A stretch of DNA of 64,000 nt from Liquidambar formosana (lineage: Eukaryota > Streptophyta > Magnoliopsida > Saxifragales > Altingiaceae). Positions 1-27,371 of the stretch are shown here, in pieces. Numbering within the stretch: the stretch's first letter is position 1; every line of letters starts with the position of its first letter. The position numbers and the translations under genes are program-made. The stretch lies in the NCBI GenBank assembly GCA_039720395.1, contig CM077826.1, positions 25,500,430-25,564,429 on the forward strand, given 5' to 3'. The notes under the pieces are model-generated. The model saw only the letters and a list, made by a program, of their open reading frames with translations. It was not told where the DNA came from and made no database searches.

Positions 1-1840
1 CTTCTTTGATTTTAATTTCCCTTTTATTTTTTGTTTTTCGTTTAGGACTGCTGGGGAAAGAATATGGAAGAGAAAGAACAGGAAGAGAATAGAGGAAAGA
101 GGAAAGGGAAATAGCCCTCCCTAGTGGATTTATCCTAAACAATGTCGTTTTAGAGAAGGGCATTAATGTCATTTTGCAATGGCTGTTAAGGGTGTTATCG
201 ATTTTCAGTAACAAAATGTCTGGGTGCTTAATTGACGTGTTTTAAATTTGGAGGTATCAAATTGAAACGCACCCCAAACTTGGGGGTAGTTTTCTATAAT
301 TTACCCTAAAAATTATTATAATATCTAAACTACCAATGACCTATTAAAAGATTAATTCTGTCCCAATCAAAGAAAATAAATAATCTAATTATTTTATTCC
401 CAACGTTCCAATAGATTTTTAATTTGGCAACTATACCCTCTACTACTAGCATCTAGACTTTGTGCTTGATATTTTTAATTTAATCGTTTCACTAAAACTT
501 AGGAACCAAAATTTTGGGAAAGATGAGAAGTGGGGACCAATTAACTCATGCAGTTTGACGATGGCAATAGGGTTTGTGTATGTTTGGTTCAAGACTCAAA
601 AATAATTATATAATTTTTTAGAAAAAAAAATGATGACAAAATTTTTCTATTTTTGAGTCATTTTTATTGTCAAACGATATTTTGACATCTTCTGAAACTA
701 GTTTGTTCTCAAAATTTCTTTTCATTAATTGATTATTGAAATCACAGTACCAAACAAGTTTCTATCTTCCTGATGTGGAAGATATGAATGGGTTTTGGGG
801 TCATTTTAATATGGTCCACCCTCTGCTCTATCTTTGTCGTTACTGTCTTTTTAGTGCGTACTCTGAATTGGCACTGCACATGTGATGAGAAAATTAAAGA
901 ATAATAAAGGAGGTGCCGACAAATTCATTGGTTTAAATGGGACCATTTATGTCTGCCAAGATGGCTACGTGGTCCTTCTTCTTCTCCTCTTCTTCTTTTT
1001 TTTATTTTTTATTTTTTTTGGGGGGATAAGTCTTGGTGGCCTTTTCATTCCGTGTAGCACTGGATAACCTCCTAAATTAATCTAAATAAGATTTCATTAT
1101 TTTAGAAATTTAAGTCCTACTTTTTAAATAAAGTGTAAGTTTAAAACACCACGGATCCCTTGGGAATTATTTTACCTTGATATGAGTGCATGTGATTTTT
1201 TCAATTAATCTCTGAGAAAATGTATATTAAATCATCGCCCACTCCGCATCCCCCCCCCGAGGCGAAATATCTACATTAGTTAAAGATAGAATAAACTTGC
1301 TTGTGAGTGATCTCAAAATCATCGAGTAAACCTGTGAGAATAGGTATAGGTGACAAAATACTGTGACTCAAAAATTAGCTATAAGTCTTAATTAAGTTTG
1401 AGTCTCTATTTCCTTCTTATCAAATACGCATTTATAAGTAGTTTGTGTATTATGAGGATTGATTAGGGTTCAATGTCTTGAAATACCTTTACATTGGCCA
1501 AGGAAAGAAGATGGTAAGAAATCAAATACAAGATTTTTCTTTCCACAAGGTGTAAGTTCTAAAAATAACTTATCCACTTCTTGAAATCACATTGATATAA
1601 TTAGATCAAGTTTGGTCGAAATGGCAAAACATTCTTTTATTTTTTTTATTTGTTGACGAAGTAAATAGCATTGGTCCCAACTCCCGGCATCAAGCTAAAT
1701 TAAATGCTCATTTTCCTAGTCCTAGCAAAAAGGGGCTAAAAAGGCTAAATTAAAAGGGCTAATGTAAACACGCTAACAAAAGAGAGGGGAAAAAAAAAAA
1801 AAAATCCATACCAAGCGATACATCTACATCTATATCTATA
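1..1840. other. AT-rich intergenic DNA
   Basis: No gene is recognisable here. The open frames are short and low in complexity, for example the Leu/Phe-rich one near 882-1067. A C-run lies near 1250 and an A-run near 1790. Confidence 0.6.
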
Positions 1841-2366
1841 TCTATAAAAAGCTGAATGTGAGAAAAACTTTTAACTGACTAATATATCCTTATTTTAAAT
1901 TTTAAATACATAACTATCCTTTTGCACCCTTTTAATTTTATTGTAGTTGAATAGATGACAACTACTATTGTAGTAAAGTTTATATAGGAGACATCTATAC
2001 TCTTATAGTTAACTTATAAGTGAAACATTTCTCTTTGTATTTTATTAGAGTTCTATGCAAAGTCATTATCTTCAATACAGATTAATTTTTTATTTATTTA
2101 AATTTTCATTTGAAATTATTAAAGTTTTGTGGTTAATCAATACAATATTGTGTTACTATATATTATTGAGAATTATTACATTCTAAATTTATTTGTGACT
2201 AACTTAAAATTTTTCAAATTAGTTATACTACTCATCATAAGTTTCATTAGAAGTAAAAATCTAACCAAATTGATATTAATATCTAATTCTTTAAAAATTA
2301 TTATTTCATTTATATTTCATATTGTTGAAAAATAACCACGTGCAACACACGTGTGCCTACATCTAG
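1841..2366 (+). mobile_element. Helitron-like non-autonomous element, copy 1
   Basis: The 5' end begins TCTATAAAAAGCTG after an A. The 3' end has a short hairpin built on CACGTG-CAACA-CACGTG followed by CTAG, with a T just outside, which fits the Helitron rule of 5' TC, 3' hairpin plus CTRR, and insertion between A and T. Two further copies with the same ends lie on the minus strand at 30284-31121 and 32804-33282. There is no Rep/helicase frame, so this is a passive copy. The exact 5' base is uncertain because the TCTATA motif is repeated just upstream. Confidence 0.55.
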
Positions 2367-3251
2367 TAAAGTAACAAAAGAAAGAAAATACTGTCAAATA
2401 TGAAATGATGGGCCTTTATTTTTGGTCATTTCATGTGTGTGCCTTCTTTTCTCTTTTTCCTTTTTCCTTTTTTTTTTTGTCATTTCAAGTTAAAATATTT
2501 TGATTGGATCGAGAAATAAAATCACTTTCTTAATTTCTTCAAACAACAAAATTTGGTTTTTAAAAGTAAAAATAATAAAACAAAGGAAAAAAAAAAGGCT
2601 ATCAAGAAATTCCCCACATTGTGAGCTTCCTAGAACTTTCCCAAAATTTGTACACCCAACTCATATCACAGTGGGAGCGTTCTAGTATTGGATAATGAAA
2701 ATCTGGACACATTTCAATTTTGTCTAAGTGTACTAAAAGTAGCATACATAATTACATAGTTATAATTTGGGTAAATTATATGAATATAGGTCAATTTTAT
2801 AAAATATTCATAAACTTTAAAACCAATTAAATAACCTATTATATGATTAATTTGTGATACCCTGCCATTCTTTGTCTATAGTCACTAAATTTTTTGACAC
2901 AAATAGATCATGTGAACATCACGTGATGTTATTAAATCAATTTAATACGAGTAGTAGATTAACTTTTTATAATTAATTGAGATATCAAAATGAATGGAAA
3001 TCAAAAAATTGAACCTAAAAAAGTATTAAATTTGACGGAAAGGCAAAATATCACAAAAATAACAATTAATGGAGTTATTTATTTGATATTAAGGTTCTAA
3101 AATGATTTTGGTGTAACGTGCCCTAAAATTTTATCTTTTTTTTTTTTGTATACAATATAAAATATAAATATTAATAAATATATAAGAAAACCTATCAATG
3201 TGGTGTGTGACCAAATTCATCCGGGGGCTTTGAGCCCAGTTTTTACTAGTT
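2367..3251. other. Intergenic DNA without recognisable genes
   Basis: AT-rich sequence with homopolymer runs. I see no conserved coding frame or structured element. Confidence 0.5.
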
Positions 3252-3266
3252 GAGTTGAGTGTGCAA

Positions 3267-3640
3267 TTGAGCTTTGGGCAATTCGTGCGGTTTGGAGGAG
3301 GCTTGGAGGAAAGCTATACCTAGGATTGTTGTCGAGTCTGACTCAATGCTTGCCATTGCGCACATTTTGAAGGAGCATAATGGCAACCACCTTATGGCTG
3401 CGGTTATCCTTGACTGCAAAAATCTATTGTTGCCCAGTTGGAGTTGCTCTATTGTCCACACTTTTCGAGAAGAGAATGCTTGTATTGAATTCCTTGTTGA
3501 GAAAGGAGAGGATTAGGCTGAAAGGCTTGTCCTCTTAGACCAATCTCTTGTGGGTGTAAACCCCTTCTTTATGGCGGATATGTCCACTATTTCTTTTGTT
3601 AGACCCTAACCAAGGGCTAATTCCCATATACCAAAAAAAA
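3267..3640 (+). mobile_element. 5'-truncated LINE fragment with RNase H domain
   Basis: The frame from about 3275 to 3515 reads like the C-terminal RNase H domain (RVT_3 type) of plant non-LTR retrotransposons, with a conserved VVESDSMLAI stretch and a VHTFREENACIEFL stretch near the end. Comparison with the family suggests one base is missing near 3287, so the N-terminal ELWAIR part is out of frame. The copy ends in A8 and is flanked by a perfect 15-bp direct repeat (GAGTTGAGTGTGCAA at 3252-3266 and 3641-3655). That is the expected result of target-primed reverse transcription with 5' truncation. Confidence 0.85.
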
Positions 3641-3655
3641 GAGTTGAGTGTGCAA

Positions 3656-3936
3656 CATCTCTCCTCAAACACCCGAAACATAATCATTAGATAGATTCAA
3701 TTTTCATCCAAGAAAGAAAAAAAAAATCATTAGATTTAATTGATCTTGGCCACAATTCTCTTGGCAGTCACACAGGTGATTCAACTTCCGAAGATTGTAT
3801 AGATAACAAAGGACTATGACTTAATAATTATACAATAAATTTTAAGTTTCAGTTCCTATTATCTTATTATTGAAAGTATGGACTTGATTTGTCCCTTATA
3901 CATTATGGAAATTAGTGTAAACAGTGGATACTCACA

Positions 3937-3971
<35 letters not shown>

Positions 3972-4020
3972 CAGATGGTTGCGTATAATCTGACCGTGCC
4001 ACACAAAAATCAGCCGTCAA
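3656..4020. other. Intergenic DNA upstream of the V-ATPase gene
   Basis: AT-rich, ending in a long A-run at about 3947-3971. No gene seen. The distal promoter of the V-ATPase A gene may begin here. Confidence 0.4.
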
Positions 4021-4034
4021 TGGTTGGCCCCATC

Positions 4035-4043
4035 TGACGTGGC
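4035..4043 (+). promoter_or_regulatory. bZIP-type ACGT element TGACGTGGC
   Basis: A hybrid C-box/G-box core lies 268 bp upstream of the V-ATPase A start codon. ACGT cores of this type bind plant bZIP factors. Its position in the proximal promoter is suggestive, but binding is inferred. Confidence 0.4.
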
Positions 4044-4179
4044 GATATCAAACGGTTACAGATCGTCCAGGAACAATACTGGCGTCGCAGCAGAATATTC
4101 CCCTCAATCCCATTCCAAAGGGCCTCCTATGTATTATGTTCCTCCATCATATATTCACGTCCTCTCCTGTTCCTCTCTG

Positions 4180-4310
4180 GTTCTTCCCATCTCCGTGAAG
4201 CGCCAAACCCCCACTCTCTCTCTCTAAGATTTGGATTAAAACCCTAAGGTTTCTCTTTGGTCTATCTCGGTCGTTTGTCAGATCTTGTAGTTTCAGATCT
4301 CTGTGAGAAA
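4180..4310 (+). promoter_or_regulatory. 5' leader of the V-ATPase A gene
   Basis: The stretch before the ATG contains a CT-rich patch (about 4211-4226), a common feature near plant transcription starts. No clear TATA box is visible, so the start of transcription is only approximate. Confidence 0.35.
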
Positions 4311-19452
<15,142 letters not shown>

Positions 19453-19842
19453 TTAAAAATTTCGAACTGAGAGTTTGATTGATCATCCTTGCGGCTGTTT
19501 TGATCCTGGTGGGGGGTTAGCGAAGCTTGATCTGTCTTCTTGTTTGTGTATGATAGACACAACGTTGGTAGGTTCGTGTCACTCCACTTGTTTGGGCTTT
19601 TGCTTTAGCTGGGTTGTGTAGGCGTGTAGCTATAATTTTATTATTATGTATTTCAGTCATTCCCTTTTCAGTTTTTATATTCTAAAATAAGGGATATTGG
19701 AACTTGCTCAATTATTATTATTTATATATTTTAGCAAAAAATAAAAAAGCAATCAAGTATGTATGAGTTCTGTATTAGTGTATTGATACAGTTTTTGTGG
19801 CACTCACACTTCTAAGGTTTTTATTTATTTATTTTTTTGGAG
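19453..19842 (+). other. 3' UTR and downstream flank of the V-ATPase gene
   Basis: Follows the TGA at 19450-19452. T-rich, with several AT-rich stretches around 19640-19740 that could serve for polyadenylation; no single signal stands out. Confidence 0.4.
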
Positions 19843-21172
19843 GGGTAAAATGCTAAAAAACCTCCCTTTATTATTACCCATTTTGCAGGATTACTCCCTT
19901 TAAAAAAAACCCACCAAATAACCCCCCATATTGTGCCAGGGATACGCTGTTTAACAGAAATATGCAAGGTCAACTTATCCTTTGGTTTTTTTAAATTAAA
20001 TAATTGGTTTTGAATTGATAAAAATTAATTTTGTTAGTTATTGAAACGGTGCTGTTTATATAACAAAATAAAAAATCATATCCCCGACATTGCTTCTCTC
20101 TCTCATGTTCATCCAATGCTGCCCCAAAACCTCTCCCCCCAAAACCGCTAGCGGTTTCTCGGTTTTGATAAATGGGTAAAGCAGTAAAGTGGTTTCTTGT
20201 CGGCCTAAAGAAATCCGACCCACCACCATCATCGGTGACGACTCGAAGAGCAGAAATACCAGAACTCAACCAGACCCACCACTGATAAGAGTAGAAGAGC
20301 AGGATCGTACGGTGAGGTCGTCCCTCATCCGTCTGGGTACGTGGACGGCGCCGATTCGAACAAACACGCTATAGTTGCTGCAACCGTTGTGAGATTGATT
20401 CGCAACCCACAAACCCAACGGCGCTATAGCCATCAAAGCCACTCAACCATTTGAGGGTTGATGGTTTCGTGGCTGAGAAGACCCACTGAAGAAGACCTTT
20501 GCTGTTGTTGTGTCGGTTGTGAATGCCGGTGTTCACCCTTATTGGAGATGACTGCTGGTTCTCCCTTCTTTTTGTTTTGTTTTTGGTAAAATCAATTTGG
20601 GGTTCTTGAGCTTAAAGTAAAAAAAAATAAATAAATAAAAAAATAAAATTAAAAAAAAAAAAAAAATGGGAGGTGGGGGGAGGGGGGGGGGGGGTGGGGG
20701 GTGGGTTCGGGGAGGCAGCCATGGATGCCGGTGGCATCTATCCACCCTCGTCGGAGATCTCGATCCCTTCTTCTTCATTGTTTTTTGTTTTGTTTTATTT
20801 TTTATTTTTTTTGGTAAAATGGAGAGCCAAGCCTCTCCTTCATTTCTTTGCATTTTTTTTTTAAATTTTTGGGGGCCTTGATCATCATATGAAGAAGAAC
20901 AATACCTCATCGACAGCAAGGTTGGCCAGCGACAAAAAATGGTGGAAGGGGTAGAGGAAGAGAGAAAAATCAATATATAGGAGGGTATTTTTGTCATAAA
21001 AGTATAATAATTAGTGTCATATGCCAATCACATCTCTTTTCTCGTTAGTTTTCTAACGTTGATTGGACGGTAGGGGGTAATTTGCCAACCCTAATTAATA
21101 TGGTGAGTTTTTTTATTAGAGGGGATATCCTGCAAAATGGGTAATAATAGGAGGGTTTTTGGTATTTTACCC
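19843..21172. mobile_element. Non-autonomous DNA element with long terminal inverted repeats (MULE-like)
   Basis: The ends are inverted repeats of about 80 bp: GGGTAAAATGCTAAAAAACC at the left, and at the right end read inverted GGGTAAAATACCAAAAACCC, both continuing through TTATTACCCATTTTGCAGGAT. The interior (about 1.15 kb) is GC-richer than the flanks in places, with a G-run near 20680 and Pro/Gly-rich frames. I cannot identify a transposase or a captured gene. No clean 9-bp duplication is visible, so assignment to Mutator-like elements rests on TIR length only. Confidence 0.6.
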
Positions 21173-22741
21173 TTGTTTTTTTGTCTCTTCAAATTGTGTT
21201 TCTTTCTTCTTCATTTTTATTTATATTTATATTTTTTATTTATTCAATTCCATCCAGGTTCAACCTATTTTCTTTACCAAAAAAATAAAAAGATCCACGT
21301 TCGAAGAAAAAACCTGTTTTACCCTTTCGAGGGTAAAATTACAATTTATCATTAATTTTTGCTTATCAAATAGGAATCCCCCAACTCCCCAAACTCTATT
21401 TGATGCTTTAATTTTACAACTAAATTTGTGAGGCATAATTCTTCACATTATTGTATATTAAGACAGCATGAATAATTTTATAATTTTATATTATTATTTT
21501 TGGTGGGGTGGGGGGGGGAGGAGGGTTGAGGTTTGTTTTACAAGCAAGGAACACCATACATGTATATATATAAAGATCCGATCTAACAGGATTGATTTTG
21601 TATATATATGTATATAGTCTTTTTAATATTGGCACTTTCAAAATTCTACCTATGACTTGTATTTTGTAAAATCAACCGTTAGATTAGATAGTCTTTTTAT
21701 GTAGATAATCAATGCGAAGTTGATTTGTGATTGGTTGTTATTATTCCAAAACTTATTGATACTCTTACCGGACCACTCTTCCCTAAAATCCTTTTCTTCT
21801 CTTTGGCCATACAATTATTATTCTTATTATTATTATTTTATTTGGTTACATTGGAGGAGAGTCAATCCTTAAATTACTCTAACCCCCATCCCACCCGAAT
21901 TGTCATCAGCTATGGCTCATTGGCATTGATTTCTTCAAGTTCATTAGAATGGAAGGGTGACTAACAGCAGAGCAATTAGTGTTGTGCTTTATTTGGAGAT
22001 ATGATGTGGCAGTCAGATTGTTGCTCGAGTGCTTAGCACCCCTTATGTGCCATTGATTTATTCTTTCATTTTTCTCAGTAAGAAAGTACTATTATTATTA
22101 TTATTATTTTCCCTCGTTCTCAATAAACGTAATAAGCTTCATTTTACTTCTGAATGGAAAATGGGCACTCATTCCCAAATTACCCTAAAAATGCTTAAGA
22201 GAACTTACATCATCTATTATGCTAGGGTGACGCTCTGGTTTTGGTTTTACATTTGTAGGTTTCCATTGCAGTTGGACAAGGTCTATCTTTCTTTTAGCTT
22301 ATAATCCATTTGCTTTATTGAAAAACGAGGGAGAGGAAAGGAGATAGCCTAATAATGCTTAAGAAAAGAATTGGTGTTAATGCAATTTCTAGCATTTTCC
22401 TTTTCTTCATCTCATCCTTTCCAGATCCAAATCGAGCCTCATAGTACTATGCTCTACAAAATTGGAAATGTGGTTGTATTTTAATTATTATTATTATTTT
22501 TATAAAAAAAGGTGCATTTCTTGGCATGCCTAGCCAATTAATTTCTTCATTTTTCCCCATTTTTCAATCACAATTTGCATCATTCTGATTTTTATTTCTA
22601 CTCAATTTTTTCTCCGTTTTCAATTTGCATCATTTTGAGTTCGTTTCTTTTTTTCTTCCTGGACTAGATTTCTCTATAATCTTTGTTCGGTTTTCTTGAT
22701 AGATAGAAAGCAACAGTCGGAGCTTTTGTATCATGGAGTAA
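21173..22741. other. Intergenic DNA, repeat-derived
   Basis: AT-rich with (TTA)n runs near 21810 and 22090. A stretch near 21575-21700 resembles one arm of the palindromic MITE at 13021-13398. No gene seen. Confidence 0.45.
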
Positions 22742-23039
22742 TGGCTTGTTTGGTTGTTCAATTTGAAATTAAACTATTCAAGAAATTTTACATAGAGTTT
22801 TAGGCATAAATCTATCACATTGAATTAGAATATTTTAAAATGTTGTACTTATCACTATAGTCGATGTTGTAGAATCAATTTTAAGAAATTCATGAAATAC
22901 CACTATTTAAATTGCCACTTTTATTTGTGATAATAACTCTTGTTTTCTTAAATTTGTTAATTCAAGATGGAATGTGCTTTCAGTATTATGTAAAATTTCT
23001 TGAATTATTTAATTTAGAATTAGACAACCAAACACGCCA
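22742..23039. mobile_element. Tourist-like MITE
   Basis: Terminal inverted repeats over 50 bp long, starting TGGCTTGTTTGGTTG at the left and TGGCGTGTTTGGTTG inverted at the right, with AATTCAAGAAATTTTACATA-like sequence deeper in both arms. Flanked by TAA on each side (22739-22741 and 23040-23042). Same superfamily signature as the copies at 18215 and 41035. Confidence 0.85.
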
Positions 23040-23090
23040 TAAGTGTTTCCACTTTTTGTATCTCATAAGTGTTTCCACTTTTTGTATCTC
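23039..23090. repeat. 26-bp tandem duplication
   Basis: Two identical adjacent copies of a 26-bp unit starting ATAAGTGTTTCCAC, beginning at the right flank of the Tourist-like MITE. Confidence 0.9.
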
Positions 23091-24200
23091 GATTGATACA
23101 TTTCTCTATAATCTTTAGTTTTGTGAGCTCAATGGGCTTTTGAACATAGAGAGGAGTAACACTCGTAAGTCGTAACACCACTGTATGAAAAATAGATGTG
23201 CATCCCATAAAAATAATAATAATAAAAGTAATAAAAAATAAAATTAAAATTAAAATAGGAAGGCAATGAAAGGGGACTGTAATGGAAAACATAAATGGAT
23301 GGGGAAACGGAAACAAAAACTGAGGGGAACCACTTTCAGGAAAATCTTTTCCCATGTTCCCCACCATTTTCATAGGTGCTCCCTGTGTTCCATGCGCACT
23401 TCTTACCCATTTCTCAAGCCACAGCTCATGCCATTGGATTTCACCATTTTGAAGAGCCTGCATAGAAAGGGAAGGTCTCAATCCCCATCCCGCAATGTTG
23501 CAACTTGCAACTTGCAACCAAGCAAGCACATACTGTCAGAAAAATGGAATTGTTAACTAAGTCATCCCTTATATTCTATAAGACAAAAAATGCATTCTTC
23601 ACTTGTCCATTTCCCACTAATTTGCCTTTGGCCAAATTTCATCCAAACAACAGCAGATTTGTATGCCCATCATCCTAGATCTTTGGTTGTTCTACAATCC
23701 AAATATTAACTTACTGTTTAAACAATGATTAAAATTGAAAATTTGATGTTTTTGAGGGTGTAAGCAGTTTTCCCAATTGAAGCATGATATCTAAACTTGT
23801 AAACAAAACCAGTATTCCATTCGATAATTGGGAGCTGCACTTACTCTACCGAGTGTCGTGTAAATGTATGATGCCGATCTTGTCATATAGTTCGGTGGAT
23901 CAGCTTTTCATCATCCTCTAAAATAGCTCTAATACCAAATTCAAGTACTCATCAACATCAAGATGACCACAATTATACAAAAAAGGGCATTTTTATGCAA
24001 GTGCAATTGTCACAAAGGGCAGAAAGTTCAGGATTTGATTCACCAAAAAACACAATACATGCAAGTTCTGCAAAATACCAACCACTGAGGAACATATAAT
24101 AAAGCAGACAAGAACAGCAGTGTATACAACAACCATTAAAATTACAATACTAAGTAAGAAGGTAAATCTTCTGGTCGTCAGATTTAATAAATTTTCCTTC
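23091..24200. other. Intergenic DNA and 3' flank of the FAM32A-like gene
   Basis: The part nearest 24200 is the 3' UTR of the minus-strand gene. The rest has no recognisable gene; the open minus-strand frame near 23020-23529 overlaps a MITE arm and has no family resemblance. Confidence 0.45.
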
Positions 24201-27137
24201 TCAGCCAGGTCCAACTTTAGGGATGTCATAATGCTCACTCATGTTTGCCAAATATTGATTAAAATCCTGAATCCGGTCACGATGTGATTTATTAGATATC
24301 TTGGCCAGCCTATGGACATCAAGTTGCTCCCTCTGCTCTATATATCGCCTCTCAGCTGGTGTGAGATGATCATCATAATGAGTTCCTTCCTCACTCAGCT
24401 TGTTGGCATCATTATCATTTACATCTCCCGTGTCGGGATCAGTTGATTGTCCTGTACCTCCACCTACACCGAATACCATGCTAGGTTAGAAAAATTAATA
24501 CTTATAAAACAGCTATTGCTGGCCTCAAAGTCAGGTTCCTGTGGCTCAACTAGCAATGGTGCCCGAAAGAAAAGAAATTCCCAGAATCAGCCTACACTAC
24601 AAGGATTCCTGAGAGCCAATGACGTAGAACATTTTTACAAGAAAGTAACAAATAGGGTTTCTTTGGAATATTCATTGTATTAGAATTGTTATAATCCAAA
24701 CTGGGATATATTTTTAGTAGTTATTGGCTAAGTATTCATTATTAGTAATCATTTAGCACATAAATTAAATTCCAGTAAGAAGTTACTGTCCTGAGTAGTG
24801 GAGTGCTGTAGTAGGCGGATCTTCATGCTACCATTGAGGATAATGTTCACATGGTTATAGTGTGGCACTATTCACACTGCTGTAATGGTGAACAATTCAA
24901 GCAATCTTGCCCCTTTCAAGTTTCTTTAATTAAGAATTAAATATATATAGTTCTTTTTATAAGGACTAAATATGTAGTTGGGATTTATTTAATACAAGAA
25001 CTAGGATTCATCATTATTAGATTTTTTTTCTTTAAAAATAAAATATATATCATCTATAACAAAGGGTTGTAAGTTTCTCTTCGCTAGAGAGAATATTGAA
25101 ATTAGATTTTTTTTCTTTAAAAATAAAATATATATCATCTATAACAAAGGGTTGTAAGTTTCTCTTCGCTAGAGAGAATATTGAAATTAGATTTTTTTAG
25201 CTTTAAAAGCTTTGTTTGAGACCATGGTGCCTAAACCTATTCCTTCTGTCTTTGTTATTGTTCTTCTTATTCTACATACTAGCTAAAACCCCACGCGATG
25301 CATTAGACCTACCTTATGAGATTCTCCTTAATAGATCAATCATGTAACAAAAATTACCTTTATCTGGCCATTTTTTCCATTTGATATCATCCATTTGATC
25401 ACAAAATTAATTGAATAGATATGGCCCCATCTTAATTTGATGATCGTTGCCATTCGATCTCAAAATTAATTTAATAAATGTGGCCCACATCGGGCATTTG
25501 GGCTACATCTGACGGAAGGAAAATGCCTACACCATTAGAGAGAGAGAGAGAGGGGGGGTGGGGAAGGGAAGTGGGACCCATTATTTAGGAAGAAAAAAAA
25601 AAGAAAAGAAAAAAGAAAGAAAGATAGAACAAGGAGGAAAAGGAAACAGCAAAGGTACGGCAAGGGGGACTATTGTTTTAAATAAAATAAAATGGGAGGA
25701 ATGAAAACCAAATGGGAGATCCACATCGGCTTGGTAATGGTTACCTACAGTACCAAGCACAAAACCCTCCCACCCCCCCACACGTGGCTTATTTATGTAG
25801 ATAAATTCTTCATCTTCTTGCTCTTTTTTGCTCTTAATTTCTCCTTAATTGTTAACTGTTTTGAAGTTTTGAAGTTTTAAACAATAAACTCACACTGAAC
25901 CATCAAAACAACCTCTCAAAGACCTAACTCTACTTCTTAAATCCTGTTCCACAAATTCCTCATCATCCAATAAAGAATCTAAATCAAACCCTAACCCTAA
26001 TTCCTCTTTATAGTGATGAATTTGGTGAAAGGTTCTACATCTGTTTGACCCTATTTATTTTATGTCCATCTTTAAAATTCCCAAATTGGTTGTTTTAAGA
26101 ATTGAAAAACTTCAAAGAGATTTCCTTTGGAATGCTTTAAACGGGGAGTTGAAGTATCACCTTGTTAATTGGAACACGGTTTGCTTACCAAAGGTGCATG
26201 GGGGCTTAGGTATTAAATCCATCTCCAATATGAATCAAGCGCTTCTTGGGAAGTGGTTATGGAGGTTTGGGGTAGGTGAACAAGGTTTATGGAGAGATGT
26301 TATTTTACGGAAGTATGGTGCAAGGGAAGGGGATTGGTGGACTAAGGGTTGTAGAAGATCACATGGTACCAGTTTATGGAAAGCAATTATGTTAGAATTT
26401 GATTCTTTCTTTAAAGAAGCAAGATTTAAAGTGGGAAGGGGGAATAGAATTCAATTTTGGAAAGATGTATGGTGTGGTTCTAGACCCCTCATGGAGGAGT
26501 TCCCTTTGTTTGTTTGAGATTGCGGTTAACAAGGAAGCTTGGAAAGATGTATGGTGTGGTTCTAGACCCCTCATGTGGTGAAAGGTTCTCATCAAGGTCA
26601 TAATGTTAATCCCATCCTTCCAAACCAAGTTTTATCAAGAATATCACTCTGGGAACTCGAGAGCATAATGGGTCACAATCTCTTATTATATTTTACACAA
26701 ACAGAAAATTAAAAACCCAGTTAAACCCAAATCCTAATTTGAATATTCCTCAATTCCTTGCATAAGTTTAAAACACTGCATAAAAACATATGTCTCCAAA
26801 ATAATCAAATTGCACATTAAGACCAAGTTAATGCAACAATTAGGGCTTAGTTGAAATGCAATAAAACGTGACCTTTCAACAATTAAAAAAATTTTCTCAA
26901 CTTTTATGAAACAGTATTAAAGTATGGCTTCGTTGATTTGAAAAACGCAACAAACAAATTCCAAAGTGATTGAAAAAAGGCCAACTAACCAGCTGAAAGG
27001 TCATTGTCTATCACTTGAGAAATTTGATCATAATTCTTCTTATGTTTCTTTTTCTTCTTCAACCCACCAGCCTTCACATCCAAGGCTTTTCCCTTTAGCT
27101 TCAGCTTCCCACCAACAACATTCTCATACGCAGACAT
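24201..27137 (-). CDS. FAM32A-like protein (spliceosome-associated)
   Basis: Coding exons on the minus strand: 27137 down to 26990 (the exon itself starts at 27142), then 24463 down to 24201, joined by a GT-AG intron (donor GTTAGT, acceptor GGTGTAG). The product is 136 residues. It starts MSAYENVVGGKLKLKGKALD, has a Lys-rich stretch at about 26-34, an acidic middle, and the highly conserved C-terminus LTPAERRYIEQREQLD ... SHRDRIQDFNQYLANMSEHY ... PKVGPG. This is the plant FAM32A-like family and its usual length. Human FAM32A is a component of catalytic spliceosomes that helps exon ligation; the same nuclear role here is inferred. The ATG at 24479 is not the start, because it lies upstream of the acceptor. 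A 5' UTR exon probably lies at 29717-30030. Confidence 0.88.
25016..25190. repeat. 85-bp perfect tandem duplication in FAM32A intron
   Basis: A unit beginning ATTAGATTTTTTTTC at 25016 is repeated without difference from 25101, and its first bases recur at 25186. Identity indicates a recent event. Confidence 0.95.
26037..26575 (+). mobile_element. LINE reverse-transcriptase fragment in FAM32A intron
   Basis: The open frame 26062-26514 reads like the region after the catalytic RT domain of plant LINEs: LQRDFLWNALNG, then VHGGLGIKSISNMNQALLGK, WLWRFG, and KVGRGNRIQFWKDVWCG. It is flanked by a 14-bp direct repeat TGGTGAAAGGTTCT (26023-26036 and 26576-26589). Unlike a normal LINE insertion it has no poly(A). 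Its last 37 bp (26539-26575) are an exact copy of 26457-26493. It lies in sense to the window and antisense to the host gene. Confidence 0.8.
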
Positions 27138-27371
27138 CTTCGCTGTTAATAAGATCAAAAGAACAAAAAGGTTATGTCATGCCTGTTTGTGTGAATATTA
27201 CAAAGCAACAAGAAAAGAAAATATCAACGGTTATGCGTAGAGAAGAACCAACCACCTGCTGCTAAACATTGTTCCAATAACCATGACATCCAACTAAATT
27301 TACAACAAGAGTACAGCAAGACAATAATACATAGATAATCAATAGGTCACATCTCAGTTTTTGGATGGAAC

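Noticed and set aside
20539..21027. 162-codon minus-strand frame rich in Pro and Phe
   Set aside because: Generated by poly-G and poly-A/T runs inside the long-TIR element; no conserved motif.
23020..23529. 169-codon minus-strand frame
   Set aside because: Overlaps the arm of a Tourist-like MITE and resembles no family; probably chance.
24201..24479. Stand-alone 92-codon gene starting at the ATG at 24479
   Set aside because: The first codons lie upstream of a good splice acceptor at 24464 and do not match the family; the true start exon lies at 27137.
25988..26001. CCCTAACCCTAA telomere-like repeat
   Set aside because: Only two units; too short to suggest an interstitial telomere.
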